Program-made: the position numbers and the translations under genes
Notes under the pieces: generated by a model
Databases searched by the model: none
Seen by the model: only the letters and a program-made list of their open reading frames with translations
What the model was told of the DNA's origin: nothing
In this document: positions 11,986 through 23,205 of the stretch, one piece after another
How positions within the stretch are numbered: the stretch's first letter is position 1
Layout: each line of letters starts with the position of its first letter
Assembly (NCBI GenBank): GCA_003415625.1
Contig: PYIU01000006.1
Location: forward strand, 3,906,001 to 3,970,000
From: Aquanectria penicillioides
Lineage: Eukaryota; Ascomycota; Sordariomycetes; Hypocreales; Nectriaceae
DNA: 64,000 nt
Direction: 5' to 3'

Positions 11986-12664
11986 AACCTCGAGTAGCAG
12001 AATGCGGAATCAAGGTTCGGACGGTTGAGACTAGTCGAGAATAGCTACGTGTGATGGAAAAGGGTTTCTAGATTTTAGAAAAATACCAGAAGATTTGTCA
12101 GATTGTTCAAGCAGATTGGAGGAGGAGTAAAGTGACAAAATCGAAAATCGGGTTATCCGACTGATGTCGGTATACCCCCCACATTGTCCGCGTCACCCCG
12201 CCCAACTCATCACAGTTTATCGCATCCCACGTCGTAATTCTGTCTATTCTTTGATATAATCCTAGTTATTATTCGTAGACCAAAAGGGTATTGGTCCATA
12301 TCCATGCGCAGCATACCCGGGACACATTCGGCCAATCCGATAGTGCCTGCACGAGACAGCTTGGGATCGTCCACCATGTCCCAGACGAGGTGATTGTTCT
12401 GATTGAGGCTTTCTGAAAATTTATGATTGAATTTCAAGAATTACGGCCTTGTAAGAAGCAGGAGCTGTAAATTCGACATATAAACGATGAAGTATATAAA
12501 GGTTGATATAGAAACGAACTATGTTCATGAGCTTGAGGAAGGGACAGCCTCTACTCGTCCGCCAAACGGCACCGGATTACTCAGGGGCTAGGTGCCAGAT
12601 ATAATGTTTGATTTGTTTGGCAAAATCCTTCCTCTTTGGATTTCACGATATTCATGAGCCCCGC
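11986..12664. other. Intergenic, no gene seen
   Basis: About 680 bases between the dead hydrolase and the convergent serine hydrolase gene. No open frame here has recognisable content. Confidence 0.5.
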
Positions 12665-13930
12665 CTAAGCCGGAAACGTCGGGTGTCTGCCCAGAGCCTT
12701 GGCCACCCAGTATCCCAGAGCCTTGCGAGCCGGCGTATTCGATCCCCACAGTCGACTTGCATGCACACGGTTACTAAAGTGCAGAAACATGGTGTTCGTA
12801 GGCCGATCAATCGCAATAGTAGTACCGGTGAAACCGCTGTGGCTCGCAGTGCGCAGGCTCTGCATCGATCCTTGAGTTATTGTTTGATTCAAGGCCCAAC
12901 CAGCGCCGTAGTTGTTTCCAGGGAAAGCACTGTTGAAGTCTGTAAATATCAGGTCCACGGCGCGCTGGGATAAGTAGCGGTGGCCTCCATAAGTTCCGTT
13001 GTTGAGGACCATCTGGCCAAAAATGGCAGTGTCGAGAACGGTAGAAAAGAGGCCTGCGTGTCCAGAAACGCCACCCAACGCCCAACTGTTTTCGTCATGG
13101 ACGGTTCCTCGAACTGGCTGCGGCCGAATTGGCTCCAGAGATCCCTGAACCTCAATTTCGAACTCTGTGGGAGCAATGCGGCCATAAAAAGGATTAAGCG
13201 GACCCTCCAGGTTTCCACGATTATAAAACGTCGAAGTCATGCCCAGAGGAATTGTGAAACTATACACAAGAAGCTCGTAGCTGATACCAGTAACTCGCTC
13301 CAGTATATATCGCAAGGTCATGAATCCTACGTCAGAGTAAACGTATGCCGTTCCTGGGGTAGAGTCGAGCGTCGAGTTCATAATGGTTGCGAATTTCTCC
13401 TCTGGCGTTGAGGCGTTCCCCAATAGCCACAACTGGGGCGAAGGCAATGCTATTAAGCCACTTGTGTGGGTCATGAGATTGATGACCTTGACCGTGCCTT
13501 TCCCATTGACCGCAAACTCTGGCAGATACGAAGCCACGGTTGCGTTCAAGTCAATCTTCCCTGCATCAACCTGACGAAGAATGGCAACAGACGTGAAGAG
13601 CTTGGTCAAGCTAGCCATGTCATAGATCGTGTCCATGGTTGCGTCTTCTTGCTCATCTTGAGAGAGCAGGGTCCCATTGCTATCAGCATAAAGTTTCTGT
13701 TTGCCAGTCGCAAAAGCACTGACGATAGTCCCATATCGAGCGACGAGATTAACCGAGCCGGGCTCAATAGGACGCGTGCCGTTGACAAATGTAGAGTACA
13801 TGGAAATATTCTTGGCCATGTCTTTCAATGGTTGCGATAGCATGCCCACAGATTCAGGCTTGCCATATTTGAGTGTATTAGCTTGCACTCCAATTGAGGC
13901 AGCAAAGAACAAGGCTGTAGAAGGCTTCAT
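12665..13930 (-). CDS. Secreted beta-lactamase-fold serine hydrolase
   Basis: An intact intronless gene of 421 residues. The N-terminus (MKPSTALFFAASIGVQA) is a plausible signal peptide. The class C beta-lactamase/penicillin-binding-protein fold is shown by the SxxK motif SLTK (Ser107, Lys110), the second-motif tyrosine in VYSDVGF (about Tyr198) and HSGFTG near residue 371, in the place of the KTG box. MTHTSGL and GHAGLFST are also typical of the family. Fungal relatives are mostly EstB-like esterases, lactonases or D-aminopeptidase-like enzymes rather than antibiotic resistance proteins. The substrate cannot be read from the sequence. Several N-glycosylation sequons fit secretion. Confidence 0.88.
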   Translation of the reverse strand: MKPSTALFFAASIGVQANTLKYGKPESVGMLSQPLKDMAKNISMYSTFVNGTRPIEPGSVNLVARYGTIVSAFATGKQKLYADSNGTLLSQDEQEDATMDTIYDMASLTKLFTSVAILRQVDAGKIDLNATVASYLPEFAVNGKGTVKVINLMTHTSGLIALPSPQLWLLGNASTPEEKFATIMNSTLDSTPGTAYVYSDVGFMTLRYILERVTGISYELLVYSFTIPLGMTSTFYNRGNLEGPLNPFYGRIAPTEFEIEVQGSLEPIRPQPVRGTVHDENSWALGGVSGHAGLFSTVLDTAIFGQMVLNNGTYGGHRYLSQRAVDLIFTDFNSAFPGNNYGAGWALNQTITQGSMQSLRTASHSGFTGTTIAIDRPTNTMFLHFSNRVHASRLWGSNTPARKALGYWVAKALGRHPTFPA

Positions 13931-15450
13931 TGTGTGCAGGTAATTGAAGAGACAAATACAGGTAGACCATCACTACGACGTGCTCTAAGTATCAATGCAC
14001 ATTTCTCTCAATAACATCGCATTATTATAGAGATGGCATCGTCGGATCGGAAGAGTCTAATAATTTCCCATCGTTAGGCAGCATGCTGGGGCGAGATCCG
14101 ATATTGATCCTTGCTTTCCGACATCTTCCACCGCACCAGGCGGATGCGTCGGGTTATCCGGTTGGGAGCTAAATTCCTCCTAGGATATTGTGCTGCTGCC
14201 GATCAAGATATTTCCGACAAAGGACGGGTTCTTTATCGGTGATTGGATGCATCTACCTGATTTACAAGGCAATTTTCTCGTTCATCTCATCACGAGCGAT
14301 GGGGAACCATCCCATTGCGAGCTACCCTAGACCGTCACGATGATGCTTAGAGCAAGGACTTTTATGGGCCGCAATAATCCCCCTCGGCTAATTTGCAAAC
14401 AAAGCACAATCTGTCGTGTGAATTATTTCTCTAGAATGCAGAGCGCATGGAGCAAGACAACTATAGGTCTGCTATGTAGTCTACATGGTGTCAAATGCAC
14501 AATCAACACCATCATAGCTATAGACTCTCCAAAACAAGGATCGTTTTTCCTCGCACATGACTCGCTACGTGTTGGCAACCTAAAGTCGACTGTCACTGCG
14601 ATACAACCCCAGATTTACGCGAGTCAATTTGCGAAAGGCCAGGTACATGCCAAGGCTTCAACCATTTGTCTAGAGCTACCACGTCAGTTCAACATGCAGG
14701 CAGTAGCTCCAAGAATTTAGAGTGATCCAGACACCCATAACTGACGACCAGATGCAGGGGGCGGTATCAACCCTGGCGGGCTGACAGCCAGCAAGCAGCA
14801 AGCGAGGGCTCGGGTCGCTCGGAGGCAGATCTACAGCACTGAGAGTTGGCCTGAATAAGGAGGAACACGCGCAAGTTTTGCAAGGGAACTCTGAACCTGG
14901 TCCAAGAAATAGGGGTTTTATTTTATTTTTTACCATTATAAGCTTCTTTTTTTCTTCAAGAGAATAGCCATCAAAAGTCAAAGACTGTCTCATCAACGTC
15001 GTGACAGCGTTACGTATCCTATGACTTCACAGGCGGGGCGATGAGTGTGGCCGTCCCCTTGGCACATTACCTGGTTACAAAGGGTTACATTCATGGCTAA
15101 ATTTAGTGGAGCTGCGCCCTTTCATGGCTGGACCTAGCTTGCTTTAGGAAAAGGCCGGCGGCTATGATGAGTTTATCGTCCAGGATCAGCATCCATCCGC
15201 AACGGCAATTCATTCCGCCTCGTCCAAAGTCAACTTCTTTCCTGCTCGATGAAAACAAGATTCTAGCTCCGGCATCTTACTTGCGAACACTCCGCGCGAA
15301 CTGCTACCGGCTGGGCCATGCCAATCGGTGCATAGAGGCCAGGCATCGACCACTCCAGGCGTGGAGGTTTGGGTTCCGTATCACCGCTATTTTCCTCGTC
15401 GAAAATCGACACAGCGACCTCACGTGTCCTCGATTTCACCAAAAGTGACC
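13931..15450. other. Long intergenic region, no gene supported
   Basis: About 1.5 kb between two divergently transcribed genes (serine hydrolase to the left, DUF6536 gene to the right), so it should hold both promoters. Open frames here are short and of ordinary composition. No tRNA or repeat was recognised. Confidence 0.5.
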
Positions 15451-17774
15451 ATGGGCAAGAAAGAATACCAGGATCCACTTCTTGACGCAGACTCGCCGCG
15501 AGACATCGAACTAACCGCCGTCTCAAATGCGCCACGCCTGTCAACTAGGGCCGACTCGGCGCGGGATAGATCCAAGCTATCGGGATGGAAGCTGAGCCTT
15601 ACGATAAACGCGTGCACCGTCTTTTTCGTGCTTGTCGCAAACATCTCGGTCGCGATCTGGTCGAGCACGAAGCCAAGCTTGGAAGATGAAGCCGGCGGCA
15701 AGGATCTCAGAAGTCTGCAAGTTGGCTCATGCGCCGACGTGAAACGAACCAACACAGCAGTGCATCTCGTCATCAACATCCTGAGCACGATGCTGTTGGC
15801 CGCAAGCAATTATTGCATGCAATGTTTGTCATCGCCAACGCGGGAGGATGTTCAAAAGGCCCACATGAAAAACAAATGGGTAGATATTGGAGTCCCTGGC
15901 GTGCGAAATTTGCTTCACATACCAAAGAAGAGAGTTGTGCTTTGGGCTCTGTTACTGCTTTCATCGATTCCCTTGCACTTACTGTATGCTGCTCAACTCC
16001 TTTGTTCCTTTTTCATAGTCTTTCAATTTTCACAATCCCTCGACAGGTCCACTAACTAATTCTTAGGTACAACTCCGTTGTTTTTGTGTCCATGTCAACC
16101 GAGGATTATAATGTTTATGCGATTGCAGATATGTCGTCTGCGAACAAATCAATCTTTGACCGCTCCTCTGATGATTTAAACAACCTCAGCCTTTTCACCA
16201 ACCAATTCAACGGCTCTTCAACTACAAGTGCCCATGGTGAAACCATGTGGATTTTTTTTGGCATTCCCGACTCGTTCAACAGCACCTGGGAGAGTGGCAG
16301 AAATGGTTCAATGGACAAGCTAACCCCCTTGGAATGCATCAATGCATACGGAACGGCTTTTCAGACATCCCACCGGCATGTGTTTCTAGTCACCGAGCCC
16401 TCTTCAAATTCTACCTATGACGGCATCCCCTATCTTATGCAAAAATCATCATTCGAACTTGGCACAACACAAGGTTGCGTCGTGAACATCTACGAGTGGA
16501 TTTGTCCTACTTTTAGAGAGGGAGGGTGTGGCAGCAACACATGTCGCGACCAGCTGTCAAGCGTACGGAAAAGCGCAGATGAATGGAAACCGTTTGACGG
16601 CCTGCGTGTGAAATATTGCCTGAGCCAGCCCGTCGCCCAGCACTGCAAACTCTGGTTCAGCCCGACTGTCATAATCTATGTTATTATTGCGAATGCCTTC
16701 AAGGTTTGCATTCTTCTATACACTGCGTATTGCCCACCCGAGGGCCTCTTACTAGTGCTTGGAGACGCAATCGAATCATTCCTTGCCAGACCCGACCCCT
16801 TCACAACAGACAGCTGCCTCGTATCGGCACGCGATATCAAGCGAAATAAATCCAACTGGACTGGACCGCGCCTATACTACCCACTCAGAAAGAAATGGGC
16901 GGCAGCAGTGAGTCGTCGGAGGTGGGCTGCCAGTTTCACCTTGTAAGATCAACTCTTTCTGAACTTTGCTGGCCCGCTGAAAGTTGCAGCTACTAACCCT
17001 GACACTAGGTATTCAATAGCTCTGCTTGTCAGCATTGCCCTTCTGATAGTGGGGATTAAAATCATGGCTGGTCCTCACGATATTGCCTCTTTGTGGCGTA
17101 TAGGGTTTGGAACAGCCACTGAAGTAACACTGATGAGCTTTACGACATTCAAAGGTGTTCATTCAGACTCATTTATATGGAGGATCTTCTTTGCAAATTT
17201 GCCACAACTTTGCTTCTCATTTTTGTATTTCCAATACAACGGCCTCTTTACAACCATGTTGAGCGCAAAGGAGTGGAGTGACTTTGGTCGCAAACGAAGA
17301 GGAATACGCGTTGCCGCCGACCCAGTTGGCCAGCAGCGTTCGAGGTATTTTCTGCAGCTTCCATATCGCTGGGGAGTGCCTCTTTTGATCATTTCAACCT
17401 TGATCCACTGGCTATTGTCCCAGAGTCTATACGTGGTCGCCGTCGAGGCGAACGAATTCATAGTCACATGTGGATACTCACCCGCCGCGATAATCATGGT
17501 TATCGTGGCTTCAGTTCTCATGGCCTCAGCCGTGACTGGCGCTGGATTCCTCCGTCTCCCAACCGCTCTCCCGCTTGTGGGAAGTTGCAGCTTGGCGATT
17601 GCCGCTGCTTGTCATCATCCAAGTGGTATTGCGCAGGAGCACGCACCGCTTCTTCCTTTGAAATGGGGAGTAATGCAGAAGGCTGAGAACGAACCTGAAA
17701 ATAGCAAACCTGGACATTGCGGCATTTCTAGCGAACCTGTCGAGGAGCCTGAGCCAGGTGCTGAATATGCTTGA
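15451..17774 (+). CDS. DUF6536 multi-spanning membrane protein
   Basis: The start at 15451 (MGKKEYQDPLL) precedes a helix and then the DUF6536 signatures: GSCADVKRTN, HLVINILSTMLLAASNYCMQ, LSSPTREDVQKAH, SSIPLHLL and, after the first intron, LYNSVVFVSMS. Exons are 15451-15983, 16067-16942 and a third ending at 17774, about 720 residues in all. The C-terminal half has further helices (ANAFKVCILLYTAYC, LWRIGFGTAT, LPQLCFSFLYFQYNGLFT). The family is widespread in filamentous fungi and its function is unknown. The third exon is ambiguous. An acceptor at 17020 keeps the frame but loses a hydrophobic helix. An acceptor at 17009 gives YSIALLVSIA, as expected for a helix, but then needs one extra C near 17040. 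Both readings rejoin before VGIKIMAG. Confidence 0.8.
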
Positions 17775-18165
17775 AGCGTGTTGAGGAAGCATGGCTCTGC
17801 AAGGATGCGGATTCTGTAGTTTACATGGAGGGCCGTGATGAAAATGTTTGAAATTTAGAACACAGCTCGATTGCCCTGTAATATGAATAAAAGTCGAAGA
17901 CATAAACTTGCCGAATATTCTGTCGACAACCCTTGCGAAAGATGGCCATGACCCGCGATAGCGTAAACAGGGACAAATCAGGAAAATTACCATAGCGGAT
18001 GTATTATGATCGTATCCTGTGTTTTAATCTACAGCTCAACGTACAGAAGAATAAAATATCGAAGTGGAAAGGTAAATGACAGTTTTATCCCAATAATCAC
18101 ATTCCGATTGAGTTGACAGGGCATGATAGTGCCCTCAAGTCTCCATCAGCGCGACAAATAGCCAG
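17775..18165. other. Convergent 3' intergenic region
   Basis: About 390 bases between the converging ends of the DUF6536 and carboxylesterase genes. It is AT-rich around 17880-18110 and is probably 3' untranslated sequence. Nothing else was seen. Confidence 0.5.
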
Positions 18166-19851
18166 TTATGCCACGGACTTAAAGTTCTTCCAAGAAAAGG
18201 GCAACCGTCCACTACGTCGGAATCCGTAGATGAAGCTAAACCGTGCCAAAAAAGGACTGATCAACGGAACCTTGACCTCCTTGCCGAATTCGATGACCCG
18301 ATTCTTCAAGCCACCTTGTTCAAGTGTCTTGACGTCAAGATCTCCGGCCACATACTGGGGCCAGTTAGGAAGGGTGCTATTCATAGTATCAGGCTTGTTG
18401 GGGTTGCTTGTCTTGGCGAAGTTGGTCCAGTAGGTCATCATCTTCTTGGACAAGGCGACGTCATCCTCGCTAGGAAGATCAGCGTACGTGAAGCCAGGGA
18501 GGGAGACCTCGTGCTTAAACGTTCCCCACACATACGGAAGCTCCGTCGAATGACCTGCGATGGGGTTGTAATCCGATGTAAAGGTGAAATGGTACATCCA
18601 AGTTGGCTCGCCAGTGCCCTCATTGTGCATGTGGCCAGCAGCCCAAGATTGCTCGGAAATGACGAGGTCTCCAATCAGCGTGTAAGCAGAGAGGTTGGCA
18701 ATGGTGTTCGTCGCGAAGGGATAGTACGCCTTTAACCCTTTGAGAGTCACATTATTATCAAATCCGGGCACCGAGAAGAAGTCGATGAGGTTCTCCTTGA
18801 ACTCGGAGGCATTGGCGTGAGCTAGTGCACGGGTGACAAAAATGGTTTCTTCCATGGCATTGAATCCCGTAATGATGGGCACCTTCATACTGCGTCCTTC
18901 GGCAAAGACATGGGCGGGAATCTCTGGGATGACGTATTTGTCCAAGCGAGGACAGAATGCAGCTACAGCAGGATCAGCGTAGTAGTTCCAGATGCTCGTG
19001 CTGACAACATCCTCCGCCGGAAGGGCTCTCAGCTCCGCGAGTGTCATGTTGTCGCCAAACTTCTGGCCCCATTCTTCACCGAGCTCACGAGCATATTCAA
19101 ATGAGCCTGGTGGGCCGTGTTCACTATCCCACATGGTGCCGCTCTCCGCGATGGCCTTGTCGAAGAGGCCGTCACTCAGAGGTGAAGCCATCAAAATTCC
19201 GATGCTGTGTCCGCCCGCGGATTCGCCAAAGACGAGGACGTTGTTGGGATCTCCGCCGAAGTTCTGGATATTCTCACGCACCCATCTCAGGGCTGCTTGC
19301 ATGTCTTGGATACCAAAATTTCCCGAGTTTGCCACATCATCCTCGGCATCGAGATCGTCACGGGCGAGGAAGCCAAAGTTTCCTAGTCTGTACTCAATGG
19401 TGACGACGAGTACATCGTGTTCAGCGAGGTAGGTTCCATCATAGCGCTCGTTGGACCCATATTCCATCTCAAAACCTCCGCCATGAAGCCAGACCATGAC
19501 TGGCCGGCTCTCAGACATGTTGGTGCCAGTCCAAATGTTGAGGTTCAAGCAGTCTTCACTCTGCGTCCTGTTGGCCTGGTAGATGCCCGTGTAAAAGAGG
19601 TAGCAGACGTTTCCAAAGGCAGTTGCATTTCGTGGCTCATCCCAGGACTCTGGGAGCTCTGGAGAGCGCCATCGCAAGTCTCCAACTGGAGGTTTGGCGT
19701 AGGGGATGTTCCGAAAGCTGGCGATGCCGGTGGTGGAGATGTTGGTGGTGAAGAGCGAGCCGTATTTTGTCTCAGCGGTGATGGTTGTTGCCACAGAAGT
19801 TGAAACCGCTGAGGCCAGAGCCAGAGATACTGCTCCAAAGTTGAAATGCAT
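18166..19851 (-). CDS. Secreted type-B carboxylesterase/lipase
   Basis: An intact intronless gene of 561 residues with an N-terminal signal peptide (about residues 1-21). Type-B carboxylesterase landmarks appear in order: FRNIPYAKPPVGDLRW (about 46-61), SEDCLNLNIW (98-107), the oxyanion loop HGGGFE (123-128), the nucleophile elbow GESAGG with Ser211, NAMEET carrying a candidate acidic residue, and GHSTELPYVWG carrying the histidine. The family hydrolyses carboxylic esters; fungal members include lipases and toxin- or polyketide-directed esterases, and the substrate here is not evident. The last 30 residues (FSFIYGFRRSGRL onward) are unusual for the family and may reflect an altered end. About 1.6 kb of non-coding sequence lies upstream. 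Confidence 0.92.
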   Translation of the reverse strand: MHFNFGAVSLALASAVSTSVATTITAETKYGSLFTTNISTTGIASFRNIPYAKPPVGDLRWRSPELPESWDEPRNATAFGNVCYLFYTGIYQANRTQSEDCLNLNIWTGTNMSESRPVMVWLHGGGFEMEYGSNERYDGTYLAEHDVLVVTIEYRLGNFGFLARDDLDAEDDVANSGNFGIQDMQAALRWVRENIQNFGGDPNNVLVFGESAGGHSIGILMASPLSDGLFDKAIAESGTMWDSEHGPPGSFEYARELGEEWGQKFGDNMTLAELRALPAEDVVSTSIWNYYADPAVAAFCPRLDKYVIPEIPAHVFAEGRSMKVPIITGFNAMEETIFVTRALAHANASEFKENLIDFFSVPGFDNNVTLKGLKAYYPFATNTIANLSAYTLIGDLVISEQSWAAGHMHNEGTGEPTWMYHFTFTSDYNPIAGHSTELPYVWGTFKHEVSLPGFTYADLPSEDDVALSKKMMTYWTNFAKTSNPNKPDTMNSTLPNWPQYVAGDLDVKTLEQGGLKNRVIEFGKEVKVPLISPFLARFSFIYGFRRSGRLPFSWKNFKSVA

Positions 19852-21511
19852 CTTGATCTATTTCCAGGCGGATGCTCGTGACACAGTTCGTTGAACCTGA
19901 GCAGTTGTGACTGATGCTGATTTCCATCAGTGTGATTTCTGGCCATGGCCAGAGTCTTTTATACATGTCAGGATGCTCATAAGATGTGTTTTTTTTGGTG
20001 AATTAAAAGTCGTCTAAATCGTGATGTTGCTGAGATGGATGATGCACCAGGGTGTTTATGGTGTAGGATTTCGAGTTCGGGTTCGGATTGTGGATCCAAT
20101 CCATCGCCTGCCACATCGTAGCATTCTTTCTACTGTAGCTCAGGCTGAGGCTGTGCACCAGGCACTGACGTCGCAATAGCTTGCTCACAAGTGCTTATCA
20201 GCCTAGAACGCATTGGCGGCTGTTACTGAAATCATTATCCGGGTCTGACGACTGGTCCCATCTCTGTTGCGTGGGGTCAGGCTAAATTACGCCAATGCTT
20301 GAGCTGCGTCTTCTCAAGACTCATCATTCTTCAGCCCTACATCATCTCCAGGGTGTGCTCTAAAACAAGTTCTGGAAGTTTTGCCCTGCCCAGGGACAAA
20401 TCCAAGCGATGATGCCCTCGGATCCATTGTTTACGCGTCTTCCTAATATTAGCTGACGTTATTACCTGAGCCTGGATTATACTTGCAACTTAGGCCTTGC
20501 CGTTGATGGATACCATTCAAGATGACGTTGGACGCTTCTAAAAAGATCGTAGTTCCATCTTGGGAGCTATGTTGTGGCGCGTGCCATCAGCCAACTATAG
20601 GTTATCCCGAGCTTCCTCCCTGTAATTATCGTGGCTAGCAATTTTATGACCCTTGGCACATACATCACTCCTAGGCATAGCGGTTATTTTGGACATATCA
20701 TCGGCATCGGCGTTGTAACCTCCGACTTTCTTGTACTTTGCCGCCTGTCTCGTCAATCGGCATCCGATCTTTCCGGGTGTCTCTCACTGCCCCAGCCCTC
20801 ACAAAACTGCACACCACGATGAGGCACTCTAGTTCAACACGCTTCCAATGGTCATCATCCGGCGCAATGAATCTTACACGGGGACCTCTCTAGCAGTGCC
20901 TCGAGTATCACAGACTATCCATAGGTGGTATGCTCATTTCTAGGGCAATAAGCTGCCCATATTTGAGGCCCTAGTGATTAACATTTCTATAAGCCCATAT
21001 TTCTGTTAACCCGGCATGACACGCGAATAGGCTCTGACTGAATGATACACACGTGGAGAGTTCAATGATGACAGTCCTCCTCTACCGCCGCTTGTTGGCT
21101 TCTACCTGTCATCTGCTATTCATATTTCGGGATCGTCAACGCTTTTCTGCCGGGATTTGTGTCAGACTACATGCCGTGGCGGTTTCACTGGGCGAGGGGA
21201 CAGTTCAGGGATAAGAGGCCTTATCTTATTCGTCCAGTTACGAATCCCCAACCCGGTAGATTGGCTTGGAAACACCAAGGCCCACCATCCCTGTTTATGA
21301 TGATGGCCTGGCTCCTTCGGGTGGGGCTGCTAATGCTAGCACCGCACCATTACGCAGCCCCTATTCAGAGTAGAGGGATGGAACATAAGTTATCCCATCT
21401 CCCATCTCCCATTCCATGGGGTCTTTCAGTGCCGCTCGCTTCGCACCGGATGCCTGTCACTGATCGACAATCTTCAAAGTTTGTCGTACTGATTCCGCAT
21501 GCCGAATCAAG
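19852..21511. other. Long divergent intergenic region, no gene supported
   Basis: About 1.65 kb between the starts of the carboxylesterase gene and the C6 regulator gene. No open frame with domain content was seen. It presumably contains both promoters. Confidence 0.5.
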
Positions 21512-22717
21512 ATGGCTAGACTGGGGCACAAGAAATCCAACAACGGATGCGCGGCATGCAAGCAACGTCGGGTCAAGGTTCGCCTTCCATCGCCGTCGTA
21601 TTAGGCGGGATGGCTCATCACAGAGCCATTCTCCCCCAATATCTGCTTCTGGGCTGATTGGGTGAATTACTAGTGCGACGAGAAGATTCCTTGTTCTGCG
21701 TGCGTGAGACACAGGGCCGAGTGCAGTCTCTTAGACCCACAGTCAACTTTCAATTCCCAGGCCGGATGTCCTAAAGGTGACCCTTCGGTCCTTTCTGATT
21801 TGGAGCTTATGCACCACTGGACTGTATCAACATCACGTTGTATCCCGGCAGACCCGCTCGCCCACTTGTTCCTTCAAGAGCAGCTGCCAAGGATTGCACT
21901 GCGCTTCCCATACCTCCTTCAGCAACTAATGGCTCTTACATCCTTCCACCTTGCCTCTTTGAAACCACAAAGTAGCGATGCATACATCAGAAAAGGGTGT
22001 CAACATCAGAATCAGGCGCTGAGTGGCCTCAGAAAAGGGCTAATTGATGTGAGCAATGCGGATAGCTTCTCGTTGTCTATCACGTCTGCTCTACTCGTTG
22101 TTACCTCCTTTGCGTCAACCCCAAGGCTGCAGGCAAACAAATCCCCGATAGAATGGTTTTGTGGTATCGTGACCCAGCTTCGAGGAATGGCGGTATTGCG
22201 AGAGATGAAGTTGTCGGCTGTGCCTGATATATCACCCGGAACATTTATCAACATTTCTCCCCGGATAATCCATGATGTGTCTAATCTCAGACCTGTCGTC
22301 AATCAATTATTGGCACTGAAGACCCGGTTAATGACGAGTTCAACTTCAGGACTGGATACATTGGACACAGTCAATTCAACTATCGACCTTCTCTTGGACT
22401 GTCTGGCGGACAAAGCCGAGTTTAGAGTCATTGGAACGGCAGAGCTGAGAGCGATCTTTGTGTGGCCACTCCGTGTAGGCGATGAGTTTTTGTCTTTGCT
22501 CCAAGCTGGAAACGAAGCTTCACTCACAGTCCTGTTATACTATTGTGTTATTCTTCAGCGAGCCGAAAGAGACTCATGGGCGCTTGACGGATGGGGTACC
22601 AAACTCTCGACAGCAGCATCAAGCGCAATCTCAAATTGGCCATGGCTAGAATTTGCCCAATGGCCACTAGGAGAGATACAGCGGTTACGCAGTGACCTAA
22701 AAAATACTCAGGAGTAG
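21512..22717 (+). CDS. Small Zn2Cys6 transcription factor (UPC2-like)
   Basis: Exon 1 (21512-21577) encodes MARLGHKKSNNGCAACKQRR and ends VK. Exon 2 starts at 21674 with CDEKIPCSACVRHRAEC. Together they rebuild a complete six-cysteine cluster at about residues 13-40, and the joined protein is 369 residues. SDLELMHHWTVST near residue 70 and the FPYLLQQLMALTSFHLA region match the short fungal C6 regulators related to the sterol uptake control protein UPC2. The intron falling inside the zinc cluster is common in this family and supports the model. The target is unknown. It would act in the nucleus as a DNA-binding regulator. Confidence 0.85.
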
Positions 22718-23205
22718 ATTTAGATGAATTGTATGGAATGAAGAAGGCATGCACAAGATAAGCATCGGGTCTGTTTATGCCATTGGAACGGCTACCACTA
22801 GTTTGGCCCGTATGGTTAGACTTCGGTGACAACTTGTTGAATTTTCTCCGACCATCTTCTTGTGTAGAACCAAGCGACGGTTGCTTACCATACTCTAAAA
22901 CGCGCCGAGAAGTGTTAACAATCAATAAGTGCAATCAGGACCTGCCTTAGGATACACCTAAGTTGATGGCACATTTTACACTTTTTCCTGTGACTCCAAT
23001 TTTGATCATTTGTTTGGTCATGGTGTAGAGAAATAGTACTAGACACGAGTTTTACGTTTGGTAGAATCTGCAATCCTAGCTAATCCTGTCGAGGACAAAC
23101 TTCGTATGGGTTCTGCCAGCTGTGGTCACTGTACTCACGATTGCAAACTATTGTTTACTCATTTGTTGACATTATTTTCGTAAAAAATACCTGCCAAATC
23201 CCTGC
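22718..23205. other. Convergent 3' intergenic region
   Basis: About 490 bases between converging gene ends, AT-rich toward 23000-23190. No gene was seen. Confidence 0.5.

Noticed and set aside
12665..13930. Antibiotic-resistance beta-lactamase
   Set aside because: The fungal family with SxxK, YSD and HSG motifs consists mainly of esterases and peptidases, so resistance cannot be claimed from the fold.
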